Positions 26,960 through 36,808 are shown, counted from the first letter of the stretch. The stretch is DNA of 64,000 nucleotides from Mesorhizobium sp. B4-1-4 (GCF_006439395.2 NZ_CP083950.1:4453001-4517000), one strand, 5' to 3'. Notes: a model not told the origin generated them from the sequence alone. Numbers and translations are program-made.

Positions 26960-28135
26960 ATGAACGCGTCGAACGCCATGCAGACTGCCATTCGCGGGCG
27001 ATGGGCCGTGGCCGCTGTTTTCCTCGCCAATGGCTTCCTGACCGGCAGTTGGGCGCCGCAGATCCCGGTGTTCCTGACCCGGCTGGACATTTCGAAGTTC
27101 ACGCTCGGCCTGCTGATCCTTTTGTTCGGCGCCGGCGCTGTCACCGCGATGACCTGGTGCGGCCACCTGATCTCCAAACACGGCTCACGCATCGTGCTGC
27201 GCTGGTTCGGCCTCTGCGGCAGCCTCGGCCTGCTGGTCGTGGCGCTGGCGCCCAACGTGCCGCTGGCGGCCATCGCCATGTTCATCTTCGGCGGCTCGAT
27301 CGGCGGCATGGATGTTGCCATGAACGCCAACGCGGTGGTCGTCGAACGAAAATTGTCCCGGGCGATCATGTCCTCCTCGCACGGCTTCTGGAGTCTCGGC
27401 GGCTTCGCCGGCGGAGCGCTTGGCGGCTTCGCCATCCAGAATTATGGCCACCTCGCCCATGCCGCGCTGGTAACGGCGCTTGCCCTCGCGGCGATCGCGG
27501 CGGCGGTTTCCCATCTCGTGGCCGAAGACAGGCCGCAGGTCGCGGAGCATCATAGGTTCACACTGCCTGCGAGCCCCCTGGTCTACTTCATTGGGCTGAT
27601 GGCGCTGCTGACGATGATCTCCGAAGGTGCCGTGCTCGACTGGGCGGCGCTGTATCTGCGGCAGGAACTCGGCGCCGACCTTGCCGTTGCCGGTCTCGCC
27701 TACGCCGCCTTCTCCGGTGTCATGGCAATCATGCGTTTTTTCGGCGATGGCGTACGCAACCGTTTCGGCGCCGTGACGACACTGCGCGGCTCGGCCATTG
27801 TCGCCGCCGCCGGTATGCTGATCGCCGGCCTGTCGCCCTCGCCCTGGCTCGCCATCGCTGCCTTTGCGCTTTGCGGCTTCGGCATCGCCAACATGGTGCC
27901 GATCATCTTTTCGGCCGGCGGTAACCAGGAAGGCATGTCGTCGGGCACCGGCATGAGCGTCGTCACCACCATGGGTTATTCCGGCATTCTGGTGGCGCCG
28001 TCGGCGATCGGCTTCGTCGCCGAGCATTTCAGCTTCGGCCCGATCTTCATCGCCATGGCGGGCTTGCTGATCGTCGTGTTGCTGATGGCCGGACTGGCTC
28101 ACCGCGCCGAATTCGCGCCCGCACCCGCCGAATAG
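26960..28135 (+). CDS. MFS transporter, YbjJ-like
   Basis: A 391-residue major-facilitator protein with about 12 transmembrane helices (N-terminal VAAVFLANGFLTGSWAPQIP). The loop after helix 2 reads WCGHLISKHGSRIVL, a variant of the MFS motif A, and SSHGFWSLGGFAGGALGGF is in helix 5. The YbjJ group has no well-established substrate. It converges on the broken LysR gene; the two stop regions overlap by 37 bases. Confidence 0.87.
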   Translation: MNASNAMQTAIRGRWAVAAVFLANGFLTGSWAPQIPVFLTRLDISKFTLGLLILLFGAGAVTAMTWCGHLISKHGSRIVLRWFGLCGSLGLLVVALAPNVPLAAIAMFIFGGSIGGMDVAMNANAVVVERKLSRAIMSSSHGFWSLGGFAGGALGGFAIQNYGHLAHAALVTALALAAIAAAVSHLVAEDRPQVAEHHRFTLPASPLVYFIGLMALLTMISEGAVLDWAALYLRQELGADLAVAGLAYAAFSGVMAIMRFFGDGVRNRFGAVTTLRGSAIVAAAGMLIAGLSPSPWLAIAAFALCGFGIANMVPIIFSAGGNQEGMSSGTGMSVVTTMGYSGILVAPSAIGFVAEHFSFGPIFIAMAGLLIVVLLMAGLAHRAEFAPAPAE

Positions 28136-28765
28136 CGCTTCAGTTCCTCATGGAGAAAATCCGCCACGCGGCGGATGCGCACGCTGCCGCGCACATCGCG
28201 ATGCATGGCGAGCCACATTGGCAGGTTCGGCAGCGGCAGGCCGGGCAGCACCTTCTCCACCAGCGGATCCCGCTCGGCCAGCCGTTGCTGGCCGAGGCCG
28301 ATACCGTTTCCCGTCCGCACCGCTTCCCACTCGCCTGCTCGCGGACCGCCTTGCCGCTTTCGAACATCGTGGCCCCGGCTTCCGTGAGCGCATAGCCTCT
28401 TCGCCCGCGCCGGGACAGCGTGACGCCGAGCGGCAGCGGCAGGCCGGGCAGACCTTCTCCACCAGCGGATCCCGCTCGGCCAGCCGTTGCTGGCCGAGGC
28501 CGATACCGTTTCCCGTCCGCACCGCTTCCCACTCGCCTGCTCGCGGACCGCCTTGCCGCTTTCGAACATCGTGGCCCCGGCTTCCGTGAGCGCATAGCCT
28601 CTTCGCCCGCGCCGGGACAGCGTGACGCCGAGCGCCTCCTCCAACTCCCGATCTGCCGCCAAGCGTCGGCTGACTGGCGGATAACTTTCGCGCTGCGGCC
28701 GACAGGCTGCCGGTTTCCGCCACCATGACGAAGCTCTCGATCGGGTTCTAGTCGATATCATCCAT
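28099..28765 (-). pseudogene. LysR-family regulator, broken and internally duplicated
   Basis: From ATG 28765 the frame reads MDDID, then a TAG (a Trp in a typical relative), then NPIESFVMVAETGSLSAAAR, the LysR helix-turn-helix. The frame then shifts. The wing region (LGVTLSRRGRRGYALTEAG) fuses directly to the C-terminal end of the effector domain (LVEKVLPGLPLPNLPMWLAM, then HRDVRGSVRIRRVADFLHEE), so about 150 central residues are missing. The wing-plus-junction segment is then repeated in tandem. The nonsense codon, frameshifts, deletion and duplication mean no function. It lies divergently beside an intact NAD(P)-binding gene that it probably once regulated. Confidence 0.85.
28231..28634. 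repeat. About 202-bp tandem duplication inside the LysR pseudogene
   Basis: 28231-28432 and 28434-28634 are identical except for one base missing from the second copy near its start (GGGCAGCACC against GGGCAGACC). Near identity points to a recent event. Confidence 0.9.
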
Positions 28766-28878
28766 TCAAGAATGAATATCAAGCCTACGTTCATGGCCAA
28801 TTTCAATTCATCAATGAGGCACTCATATTCGCCATGCAAACAGCGATACGGACTGCAACACCAACCAGGAGTACTGAC

Positions 28879-29838
28879 ATGACCAAGATCGCAATTCTCG
28901 GCGCCAACGGCCGGCTCGGCCGCGTGGTTGCCAAAGCCTTCATCGATGCCGGCTTCGACGTCCGCGCCGTCACCCGCACCGGCAAGGTGCCGGCCGAGCT
29001 CAAAGGCGCCACAGCGGTCGTCGGCGATGCGCTGGACCGTCAATCGCTGATCCGCGCCACCGAGGGCGTCGATATCGTCTTCAACGGCCTCAGCCCGATC
29101 TACACCGACTGGAGCAAATGCTTGCCGATGGCGCGGAACGTCATGGCGGCCTGTTATGCGAACAACGCGCTGCATCTCTTTCCCGGTACCATCTACAATT
29201 ACGGTTCGCCGATGCCGGCCGTGCTGTCGGAAGACACGCCCTTCCATCCGACGACTGAAAAGGGCCGCATCCGCTGTGCCATGGAAGAGCTGTTCCGCCA
29301 TGAAGCCGAGGCAGGCCGGGTGCGCACCATTCTTCTGCGGGCCGGCGACTTCTTCGGCGGCACCGGCAGCGGCTCATGGTTCGACCTGGTCGTCGCCGCC
29401 AAGATGACCAAGGGCATCTACACCGCGCCCGGCCCGGCCGACCTCATGCATGAATGGGCCTATTTGCCAGACTTCGCCGTGGGCTTCGTGGCGCTGGCGC
29501 GCAATCTCGACAAGCTCGGCTCCTACGAGGCGCTGAACTTTCCCGGCCACGCGGTCACCGATCTGGAAATCAAGGCCGCCGCCGAGAAAGCACTCGGCCG
29601 GCCGCTGAAGATGAGCGCGATGGCGTGGTGGGTGCTGCGCGCCGGCAGCCCGTTCGTGGCAATGTGGCGCGAGATCGTCTCGATGTCCTATCTGCGTTTC
29701 GAACCGCATCGGCTGGCCTCGACGCGGCTGGAGGGCATCATCGGTGAGATACCCCATACGCCGCTCGATCAGGCTATCGCCGAAGCCCTCGAGGATATCG
29801 GCATCGCCACCGCGAATGGCCATTTGCACGCCGCCTGA
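28879..29838 (+). CDS. NAD(P)-binding (NmrA/epimerase-like) oxidoreductase
   Basis: A 319-residue Rossmann protein with the N-terminal dinucleotide motif ILGANGRLGRVVAKAF (GxxGxxG) and the extended-SDR-like stretch FPGTIYNYGSPMPAVLSED. Family members act on sugars or aldehydes or serve as redox sensors; the substrate is unknown. The ATG at 28879 is chosen because AGGAGT lies 7 bases upstream; an ATG at 28834 lacks one. It is divergent from the LysR pseudogene, so its original regulator is probably lost. Confidence 0.83.
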   Translation: MTKIAILGANGRLGRVVAKAFIDAGFDVRAVTRTGKVPAELKGATAVVGDALDRQSLIRATEGVDIVFNGLSPIYTDWSKCLPMARNVMAACYANNALHLFPGTIYNYGSPMPAVLSEDTPFHPTTEKGRIRCAMEELFRHEAEAGRVRTILLRAGDFFGGTGSGSWFDLVVAAKMTKGIYTAPGPADLMHEWAYLPDFAVGFVALARNLDKLGSYEALNFPGHAVTDLEIKAAAEKALGRPLKMSAMAWWVLRAGSPFVAMWREIVSMSYLRFEPHRLASTRLEGIIGEIPHTPLDQAIAEALEDIGIATANGHLHAA

Positions 29839-29890
29839 ATGAGGTTGGAGGGCCAAGCTCGCCCACGCCTCTCCTCGAACCGAAGGCGGC

Positions 29891-30049
29891 TCAGAGCCGC
29901 CCCATCAAAAGCAGCACCAGAACCACCACCAGCACCACACCGACTATGCCCGAAGGTCCGTATCCCCAGGAGCGCGAATGCGGCCAGGCCGGCACCGCAC
30001 CGATAAGCACAAGGATCAGGACGATGATGACAATGGTGATGATCGGCAT
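29891..30049 (-). CDS. DUF3309 small membrane protein
   Basis: 52 residues starting MPIITIVIIVLILVLIGAVP, then PAWPHSRSWGYGPSGIVG and a second hydrophobic helix ending LLMGRL. This two-helix pattern with a central WGYGPSG is the DUF3309 family, common in rhizobia and of unknown function. GGGGAT precedes the ATG. In-frame codons further upstream lack a ribosome-binding site. Confidence 0.85.
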   Translation of the reverse strand: MPIITIVIIVLILVLIGAVPAWPHSRSWGYGPSGIVGVVLVVVLVLLLMGRL

Positions 30050-30115
30050 GACGAAATCCCCGCTCTGCATTGCTCCCGAGACGATGCTTCGCATTGCTCG
30101 TGAGGACAAAATGCA

Positions 30116-30146
30116 AAAGGCCGCCCGGATGTTCCGTGCGGCCTTT
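30116..30146 (-). terminator. Terminator downstream of the RND efflux operon
   Basis: Perfect 9-bp arms AAAGGCCGC (30116-30124) and GCGGCCTTT (30138-30146), followed on the minus strand by TTTTGCATTTT. It starts 23 bases after the transporter stop. Confidence 0.75.
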
Positions 30147-30169
30147 GCCGGTCAGATCGGCAAGCCTGC

Positions 30170-33100
30170 TTATTCGGCGGCCTTCGGGAAGGCGATGGCC
30201 GGCTCGGTGGCCGCCTCCGCTGTCGGCGCGTCCGATGGGATCTCGCCCTTGCCGCGCCGCAACAGCCGGCTGAACCAGCCGCGCCTGGCGCCAGGCTTCA
30301 CCTTGGCGCGGGTGAACACCATCAGCATCGACGGCGTCACCACCAGTGTCAGGATGGTGGCGAAGGACAGGCCGAAGACGATCGCCGAGGACAGCGATAT
30401 CCACCACTGCGTCGACGGTGCGTTGATCGTCGTCTCGTGATGGAAGATTTCCAGCCCGAGGCCGAAGGCGATCGGCAGCACACCCAGGATCGCCGACACC
30501 GCGGTCAGAACCACCGGTCGCGCACGCTCGCGGCAGGTCTGCAGCACGGCATCCATCTTGTCCCAACCCTCTTCGCGCAGCCGGTCATAAGTGTCGATCA
30601 GCACGATGTTGTTGTTCACCACCACGCCGGCCAGCGCGATGACACCGATGCCCGACATGACGATGCCGAATGTCTCGCCTGTTATCAGCAGCCCGAGGAA
30701 CACGCCGATAGTCGCCATGACCACGCAGGACAGCACCAGCCAGACGCTGGTGAACTTGTTGAACTGCGCCAGCAGCACCAGGAAGATCAGGAAGATCGCT
30801 GCGCCAAAAGCCTTGCTTAGGAAGGCACTGGCCTCCGCGCTGTCCTCGTTCGAGCCAGCCAGCTTCCAGCGGATGCCGCTGCCCAGACCCATGTCGGCGA
30901 CGGCCTTGGTGACCTCCTGCTGTACGGCGGCGACCTGGGCGCCGGCGGCGACGTTGGCCTGCACCACCACGGTGCGCGCGCCGTCGATGCGATTGAGGAC
31001 GCCGACGCTCGGCTTCGCCTTGCGGACGACGAAGTTGGAGATCGGCACCGACCCTTGCGAGGTCTGCACCCTGAGCTCGTCGAGGGTCGACAGCGTGCGC
31101 CGGTCCTCCGGCAAGCGCAGGCGGATGTCGACCGCCTTGTCGGCGCCGGCGGGCCGGTATTCCGACAGCTTCAGACCGTTGGTGACGAGCTGCACAACGG
31201 TGCCAACCGAGGTCGGGCTGATGCCATACTGGGCGGCCTTGGCACGATCGACCTCGAGCGCCCAGTCGACGCCGGGCGGCGGCAAGCCGTCGGAAATGTC
31301 GATGACGCCGGGCACCTTGGCGATGCGCGCCGCCACCGCGCGCGCCTTCTCGTCCAATCCCTTCGGATCGACGGCCGAAAGCCTGATCTGGATCGGCTTG
31401 CCGGTCGGCGGGCCAGCTTCCGGCACGCGAACCTCGACGTCGACGCCGGGAATGCCGGCCATGACGCCGCGCAGATCATTCAGGATCTGGTTGGCCGATT
31501 TGCGCTCGCGCCAGTCGATGAACTCGTACTGGATGACGCCGACAACGTCCTCGGGCACATCCTGACCGCCGCCCTGGGACTTGCCGACCCGGGTGTAGAC
31601 GGACTTCACACCCGGCCAGCCGAGCAGCCTGTTTTCCGCGATCTTGGTCGCCGTATCCATTTCGGCGAGCGAAAGGTTGCCGCGGGCATGCACATAGAGC
31701 AGTCCGTAATCCGGTTCGACGCTCGGGAAGAACTCGACTCCGGCGCCGTACTTCGAGTAGCCAACGAAGATGCTGGCCAGAAGAACGACGGTGAGCACCA
31801 TCACCGTAATGGGGAAGCGCACCGCCTGCTTGACGACGGCCATATACCAACCGTCGCGATTGTCATCCTTGTGATGCTCCGGCGCCTTGGCGAAGATCGC
31901 GCCCAGCGTCGGCGCGAAAACCAGCGCATAAAGCATCGAGGCCGAGAGCGTGACGATCAGCGTGATCGGCATATACTTCATGAAATCGCCGATGATGCCT
32001 GGCCAGAACAGCAGCGGCGAGAAGGCGGCGATGCGCGTCATGGTCGCGGCGATGACAGGACCGGCCATGCGCTTGGCGGCAAGCGCGAAGGCTTCCTGTT
32101 TCGGCATGCCTTCGCTCATGCGTCGTTCGGCGAATTCGGTGACGATGATGGCATCGTCGACCAGCATGCCGACAGCCAGGATGAGGCTGAACAGCACGAT
32201 CATGTTGATCGTGTAGCCCATCATCGCGAGCAGCAGGATACCGATGAGGAAGGACGACGGAATGGCGAGGCCAATCAGCAGCGAGGCACGGCCCGACAGC
32301 GCGTAGAGGATGACGATGAACACCAGGATCACGGCGATCATCACGTGATTCTGCAGATCGCCGAGCAACTGGTTGACGAAGACCGACTTGTCCTGCGTGT
32401 AGGTGACGTGCATCCCCTCGGGCATCGTCTTGACGAAGGCGTCGGACACCTCCCTCACCTTGGTCAGCGTGTCGATCAGATTGGCGCCGATGCGCTTCTT
32501 GACTTCGATGGCGATGGCCGGCTTGCCGTTGAGACGCGTGATCGTCGTGGCGTCGGCAAAGGTCGAGCGAATCGTCGCGATGTCCTTCGCCTGCACCACG
32601 GCATTGGGGCCGGCGACCACGGGCAGTGCCGCCACATCCTCGGGGGTTTCGATCAGGGACGGCACCTTGACGGCGTATTTGCCCTGCGAACCTTCGATAT
32701 TGCCGGCGGCGACGAGGCTGTTCGAGGCGCCGACGGCGCCGATCAGCTGGTCGAGCTGCAAGCCATAGGAAGACAGTTTCATCGGATCGATGACGACCTC
32801 GACAAGATCGTCGCGCGAGCCCTGCAGCGAGCCTTCGAGAACGCCGGGCACTTCCTCGATGCGGTCGCGCAGTTCGCGCGCCGCGGCGGCCAGCACGCGC
32901 TCGGGCAGTTCGCCGGATAGCGTGACGACGAGCACCGGGAATTCGGAAACGTTGACCTCGGTGACGACAGGTTCTTCGGCCGCTTGCGGCAGGTCGGCCT
33001 TGCCGTCCTGCACCTTGGAGCGTGTATCCTGCAGCGCCGTCGCCAGGTTGGTCTGTGGCTGGAACTCGACCAGCACATAGCCGCCGCCCTGGAAGGCGGC

Positions 33101-33346
33101 CGAGCGCATTTCCTTGAGGCCCTTCAGGCTTTTCAGCTTGCTTTCCATCGGGCGCAAGAGGAGCCGTTCGGAATCCTCCGGCGAAATGCCCTGGTAGACC
33201 AGGCTGACATACATCATCGGAATCGGAACGTCGGGTTCCGCTTCCTTCGGCGTCGACTGATAAGCGACCCAGCCGGCAAGCAGAAGGAAGACCAGCACCG
33301 AGATGGTCAGGCGGGCATTGTTGATTGCGAGTCTGACGATATCCAT
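30170..33346 (-). CDS. RND-family efflux transporter, inner-membrane permease
   Basis: A 1058-residue AcrB/MdtB-type proton antiporter with two repeats of six transmembrane helices and two large periplasmic loops. Family motifs visible are GISPEDSERLLLRPMESKLK near the N-terminus, AVGMLVDDAIIVTEFAERRM in the first membrane half (Asp-Asp of the proton relay), and IALAGVVVNNNIVLIDTYDR in the second, where Asn replaces the usual charged residue. It pairs with the adaptor encoded 74 bases upstream. No outer-membrane channel gene is present, so a distant TolC would be needed. The substrate is unknown. Confidence 0.93.
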   Translation of the reverse strand: MDIVRLAINNARLTISVLVFLLLAGWVAYQSTPKEAEPDVPIPMMYVSLVYQGISPEDSERLLLRPMESKLKSLKGLKEMRSAAFQGGGYVLVEFQPQTNLATALQDTRSKVQDGKADLPQAAEEPVVTEVNVSEFPVLVVTLSGELPERVLAAAARELRDRIEEVPGVLEGSLQGSRDDLVEVVIDPMKLSSYGLQLDQLIGAVGASNSLVAAGNIEGSQGKYAVKVPSLIETPEDVAALPVVAGPNAVVQAKDIATIRSTFADATTITRLNGKPAIAIEVKKRIGANLIDTLTKVREVSDAFVKTMPEGMHVTYTQDKSVFVNQLLGDLQNHVMIAVILVFIVILYALSGRASLLIGLAIPSSFLIGILLLAMMGYTINMIVLFSLILAVGMLVDDAIIVTEFAERRMSEGMPKQEAFALAAKRMAGPVIAATMTRIAAFSPLLFWPGIIGDFMKYMPITLIVTLSASMLYALVFAPTLGAIFAKAPEHHKDDNRDGWYMAVVKQAVRFPITVMVLTVVLLASIFVGYSKYGAGVEFFPSVEPDYGLLYVHARGNLSLAEMDTATKIAENRLLGWPGVKSVYTRVGKSQGGGQDVPEDVVGVIQYEFIDWRERKSANQILNDLRGVMAGIPGVDVEVRVPEAGPPTGKPIQIRLSAVDPKGLDEKARAVAARIAKVPGVIDISDGLPPPGVDWALEVDRAKAAQYGISPTSVGTVVQLVTNGLKLSEYRPAGADKAVDIRLRLPEDRRTLSTLDELRVQTSQGSVPISNFVVRKAKPSVGVLNRIDGARTVVVQANVAAGAQVAAVQQEVTKAVADMGLGSGIRWKLAGSNEDSAEASAFLSKAFGAAIFLIFLVLLAQFNKFTSVWLVLSCVVMATIGVFLGLLITGETFGIVMSGIGVIALAGVVVNNNIVLIDTYDRLREEGWDKMDAVLQTCRERARPVVLTAVSAILGVLPIAFGLGLEIFHHETTINAPSTQWWISLSSAIVFGLSFATILTLVVTPSMLMVFTRAKVKPGARRGWFSRLLRRGKGEIPSDAPTAEAATEPAIAFPKAAE

Positions 33347-33420
33347 GAATTGGACCTGCTGTTTTCTTCGGAGCGGCGAACTGACCAGGCGCCGGACAAG
33401 TCCGCCGCGCTGACGTCGCG

Positions 33421-34599
33421 CTACTGGGTACCGGCGGTGGCTTCGCCAATCAGCTTGTTGATGGTCGCCTGGTCTGCCTCGACCGGATTGACCTCATCGC
33501 CTTCCTTCACCAGTTCCTGACCGGCAACGATGATGCGCGCATCGGCCGGGATGCCGCCAAGCACGAGCCCGGTCGGCGTGTCGTCGACCAGGTCGATCGG
33601 GAAGAACGCCACCTTGTTGTCCTTGCCCACGGCGCGGATGCCCAGATCGCCCTTGTCGCCGAGCGTCACTACCGAACGCGGCAGCATGATCGCGTCGGTC
33701 GGCAAGGCGCTGAGACCGATCTCTGCGGTCATGCCGGCGGGAACGCTGCCATCGGCATTGGGGATGGCGATTTCGACGCGGAAGGTGCGGGTCGCCGACG
33801 AGGCATCGCGGCTGATGTAGCGCACGGTGCCTTCGACGGTCTGGCCGTTGACCAGCCGCACGCTGGCCTTGTCACCTAGCTTGAGGTAGCCGAGATCGCG
33901 CTCGCTGATTTCGCCACGGGCGATGATCGGATCAAGCTTGAGGATGGTTGCCACCTCGCCGCCCTGCATGACGGAGCTGCCGAGTTCCACCGGCACCCGG
34001 TCGATGACGCCGTCGAACGGCGCCTTGACTTCGTTGCGGTCGAGTTCGGCCTGCGCGGTATCGAGCTGGGACTGCGCCTGGGTGAGGTTCGAGCGAGCGG
34101 TGTCAAGCTGCAGCTTGGGCAAATTGCCGGTCTTGGCCAGCCGCTCGGCGGCATCGAGCTCGGCCTTGCGCTGCGCCACAAGCTGCTTGGCGTTGTCGAC
34201 CATCGAGATCTTTTCCTCCGCCGCCAGCATCAGCACCAGATCGCCTGTCTTGACGTGCTGGCCCTGCTTCACCGGCAGCTTGTCGATGACGCCGGCGACG
34301 CGCGTTGCAAGCACCGCGCGCTTGTCGGCCTCGGTTAGCCCGGAGATACGGATGGCGCGTGCATAAGTCTTGCGCGGCGGCGTCACCACGGCGACCGTGC
34401 GAAGCGGCGCCTTCGGCTCGGCTACCGTCTTCGGCTTGCCTGCGTCCGGCGCCTTGCCCTGCTCGACTTCGGCTGCCTTGGCCTTGTTCGCCGCGACGCT
34501 GCCGACCGACGAGAACTCGCCTGTCGCCATCCAGGCCGCGAAGCCAATGAGCACAACAATGGCTGCAAGCTTGTGAAACCTGATTCTCGGCATCGTCAT
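33421..34599 (-). CDS. RND efflux periplasmic adaptor (membrane fusion protein)
   Basis: A 392-residue MFP subunit with an N-terminal signal anchor (residues 9-26), a lipoyl half-motif (LPVKQGQHVKTGDLVLML), a coiled-coil hairpin (about 140-190, rich in Ala/Gln/Glu), the second lipoyl half (VKAPFDGVIDRVPVELGSSV) and a beta-barrel domain (DKASVRLVNGQTVEGTVRYI). It links the permease to an outer-membrane channel. Two ATGs (MTM) lie at the start. Confidence 0.92.
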   Translation of the reverse strand: MTMPRIRFHKLAAIVVLIGFAAWMATGEFSSVGSVAANKAKAAEVEQGKAPDAGKPKTVAEPKAPLRTVAVVTPPRKTYARAIRISGLTEADKRAVLATRVAGVIDKLPVKQGQHVKTGDLVLMLAAEEKISMVDNAKQLVAQRKAELDAAERLAKTGNLPKLQLDTARSNLTQAQSQLDTAQAELDRNEVKAPFDGVIDRVPVELGSSVMQGGEVATILKLDPIIARGEISERDLGYLKLGDKASVRLVNGQTVEGTVRYISRDASSATRTFRVEIAIPNADGSVPAGMTAEIGLSALPTDAIMLPRSVVTLGDKGDLGIRAVGKDNKVAFFPIDLVDDTPTGLVLGGIPADARIIVAGQELVKEGDEVNPVEADQATINKLIGEATAGTQ

Positions 34600-35468
34600 T
34601 TTTCCGTTGCGGGTTCGGCCAGCACCGCGCCTCCGCAGCGCGGGCGCGTCGCCGATATGGGTGCGCGCCTGACCCTGTTCAATTTGCCGTGAACGGCGAG
34701 CGCGCTTTCTACATCAAAGTCGCACCGCGATATAGTCCGAAAGTTGCAGCATTGCGTAGCCGGACAAGGTGTGACCACCGCGATACTGTTCTCGATCCCC
34801 TAAAATACCTGCTCAGCCGGCTCACGGTCCGCCCCTCATCGCCGGCCCGAATGACCGGTCTGCCATTGCCAAACGGGGCAGCACCGCATTCCCGCGGAAC
34901 CGGCGCCATCCTGCGCGGATTTTTTAATCGGGATGCGGATTTCGGCCGACGGGCCAGATCATTTCCGATCGGCGAACGCTATCAGATTTCGGCAACAGCG
35001 ATCCCAACCAACCAGTTGGAATTACTCGCAAAATAGCGGGACATGCCACTCAAGTTGGGATTTGCGCCAAGCCGTCCGTCAACGTTTAGCCTACCATCAA
35101 GAACGTCGACGCGCCCGGCAATGGGGTGTGTCGGATCACTGGGGCCCGGAGCCAGCGACATGGCGCTGACCACAGCGCGGCTGCGGAAACTCCGTGCCAT
35201 TCGCAAGCCTGGTGTCGACCGATCCGCTCATCATTTCCCGGCAGCAGTGCGTAACGGTGCGCGGCAGCATCGGCGTGTCGGTGGCAGCAGGCGTCAGCAT
35301 GATGATGTGATCCTCACACGCGCTGGTTGTCACTTGCCCATTGTCCACGGACGCTACGCGGATCCGGAAAACCTCGCCGATGGTCCTGATCGATCCGGCA
35401 CCCTCGCGCGACAACCGGGCAGTGCCGGACGGCGGCTCGGCTATCGCGCTCTTTGGCGGCTGATGGGT
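34600..35468. other. 869-base gap, no convincing gene
   Basis: Between the RND adaptor start and the patatin stop. On the minus strand two neighbouring frames (35136-35414 and 34982-35206) have fairly protein-like composition: one ends AGSGPQ, the other holds PSDPTHPIAGRVDVLDGR. They could be a frameshifted remnant of one gene, but I recognise no family and see no ribosome-binding site. The adaptor promoter should lie near 34600-34760; I cannot place it confidently. Confidence 0.35.
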
Positions 35469-36599
35469 TCAGGCCCGGCGGCGTTCTGCTTCCGGGGTCT
35501 TGCGTGCGGCAAGAAACTCCTTGACCCGCCGACCAGGTGCGGGGCCGCGCACCGGTTTGAAACCGTCGTCCAGTTCGCCCGAGAGATCGAGCGTTGCATG
35601 CTTGCCGACGGCATCGTAGTTCTCCTCCAGCCAGTCGCTGGCGGCGGTGCGGCCGAGGTCGCGCAGATAGGTCAGGAACGCCCATTCGGCGTTGATCTTG
35701 GACGACGCCGACAGGTCCTTGAACGCCTCGTCGGCATCAATGCGGTGCATGCGGATGTCGCGATATTCGCCATGCGGCAGCCGGCCGGCGGCGATCAGTT
35801 CCTTGACGAAGGCGATCGAGCGGAATTCGCGCAGTAGCCCGGCATTGAAGGTGATCTCGTCGATCCGGTTCTGGATTTCGTTGGCGCTTTTCGGCGTCCC
35901 CTCGCGCACCACGGGGTTGATCTGCACCAGAAGCACGTCCTCGGTCGCCGCCGTCTTGAAGAACGGGTAGAGCGCCGGATTGCCGCCATAGCCGCCATCC
36001 CAATAGGGCACACCCTTGATCTCCACGGCGCGGAACAGTTGCGGCAGGCAGGCAGAGGCCATCACCGTGTCGAGGTCGATCTCGCCATCGGAAAAGACCC
36101 GCAATTGTCCTGTCTCGACATTGGTGGCGGAGATGAACAGTTCGATCGACTTGCAGGCGCGGACATTGCCAAAATCGATCTCTCGCGCCACCACATCGCG
36201 CAGCGGATTGAGGCCGAGCGGATTGGCGACATAGGGCGAGAACACTCGAGACATGGTGTCGAAGAAGACGTAGCCGGGCGTGTTCTCGATCGACCAGTTG
36301 CCCCAGGCGACATCCCAAGGCATGCGCTGCACCGGGCTGAAGCGGCCCTTCGCCGCCACCGCGCGCCAGAAATCGTCAAGCTTCTTGCGCGCGCCCTCGA
36401 CCCCGCCTCTGACAAAACCATCGGCCAGCGCCACGGCATTCATGGCGCCAGCGCTGGTGCCGGACACAGCCGCGATCTCCAGCCGCCCATCCTCCAGCAG
36501 CCGGTCGAGCACGCCCCAGGAAAAAGCCCCGTGCGAGCCGCCGCCCTGAAGGGCGATGTTGATCTTCTTCTTTTCCTCCGCCTTGCCGTTCTTCGTCAT
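35469..36599 (-). CDS. Patatin-like phospholipase with DUF3734-type C-terminus
   Basis: A 376-residue cytosolic serine hydrolase. The oxyanion stretch is ALQGGGSHGAFSWG, the nucleophile Ser49 is in GTSAG, and the dyad Asp is in YWDGGYGG (about residue 200). The last 150 or so residues (NAGLLREFRSIAFVKELIAA onward) match the DUF3734 extension. Such proteins are often annotated with lipid or polyhydroxybutyrate turnover. The ATG at 36599 is chosen because AGGGA lies 8 bases upstream; codons before it look non-coding. The promoter region carries a TGC-rich palindrome like those near phaA, so a granule-linked role is possible but inferred. Confidence 0.87.
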   Translation of the reverse strand: MTKNGKAEEKKKINIALQGGGSHGAFSWGVLDRLLEDGRLEIAAVSGTSAGAMNAVALADGFVRGGVEGARKKLDDFWRAVAAKGRFSPVQRMPWDVAWGNWSIENTPGYVFFDTMSRVFSPYVANPLGLNPLRDVVAREIDFGNVRACKSIELFISATNVETGQLRVFSDGEIDLDTVMASACLPQLFRAVEIKGVPYWDGGYGGNPALYPFFKTAATEDVLLVQINPVVREGTPKSANEIQNRIDEITFNAGLLREFRSIAFVKELIAAGRLPHGEYRDIRMHRIDADEAFKDLSASSKINAEWAFLTYLRDLGRTAASDWLEENYDAVGKHATLDLSGELDDGFKPVRGPAPGRRVKEFLAARKTPEAERRRA

Positions 36600-36668
36600 G
36601 GCGTCCCTGTCATCCTGATGCTCCAGCATGCCCCAACGTCGTCGGAAGGATGCGGTTGCCGGGAGTTT

Positions 36669-36685
36669 ATGTTGCAGTGCAGCAT
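36669..36685. promoter_or_regulatory. 17-bp TGC-rich palindrome upstream of the patatin gene, candidate PhaR site
   Basis: ATGTTGCAGTGCAGCAT, with arms ATGTTGCA and TGCAGCAT paired with one mismatch around a central G. It lies 70 bases upstream of the patatin ATG. PhaR proteins are known to bind TGC-rich dyads, and similar sequence occurs between phaR and phaA in this window. Confidence 0.45.
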
Positions 36686-36751
36686 ATAAGGATGGACCAA
36701 GGCAAGAACACGAACACGGTCGCGTGATCACATGAATTTTTCGGCCATGCG

Positions 36752-36784
36752 GAAAAAGCCCCTCCGCTTCAACGCGAAGAGGCG
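36752..36784 (-). terminator. Probable terminator of the citrate synthase gene
   Basis: On the minus strand, an imperfect GC-rich stem (GCCTCTTCGC against GCGGAGGGGC) is followed by TTTTTCC, starting 25 bases after the stop at 36809. Confidence 0.5.
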
Positions 36785-36808
36785 TTCTGTTCGAAACCGA
36801 CATCGAGC

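Noticed and set aside
30170..34599. Long plus-strand open frames opposite the RND efflux genes
   Set aside because: They are antisense shadows of strongly coding minus-strand genes; their products are histidine/arginine/aspartate-rich without domains.
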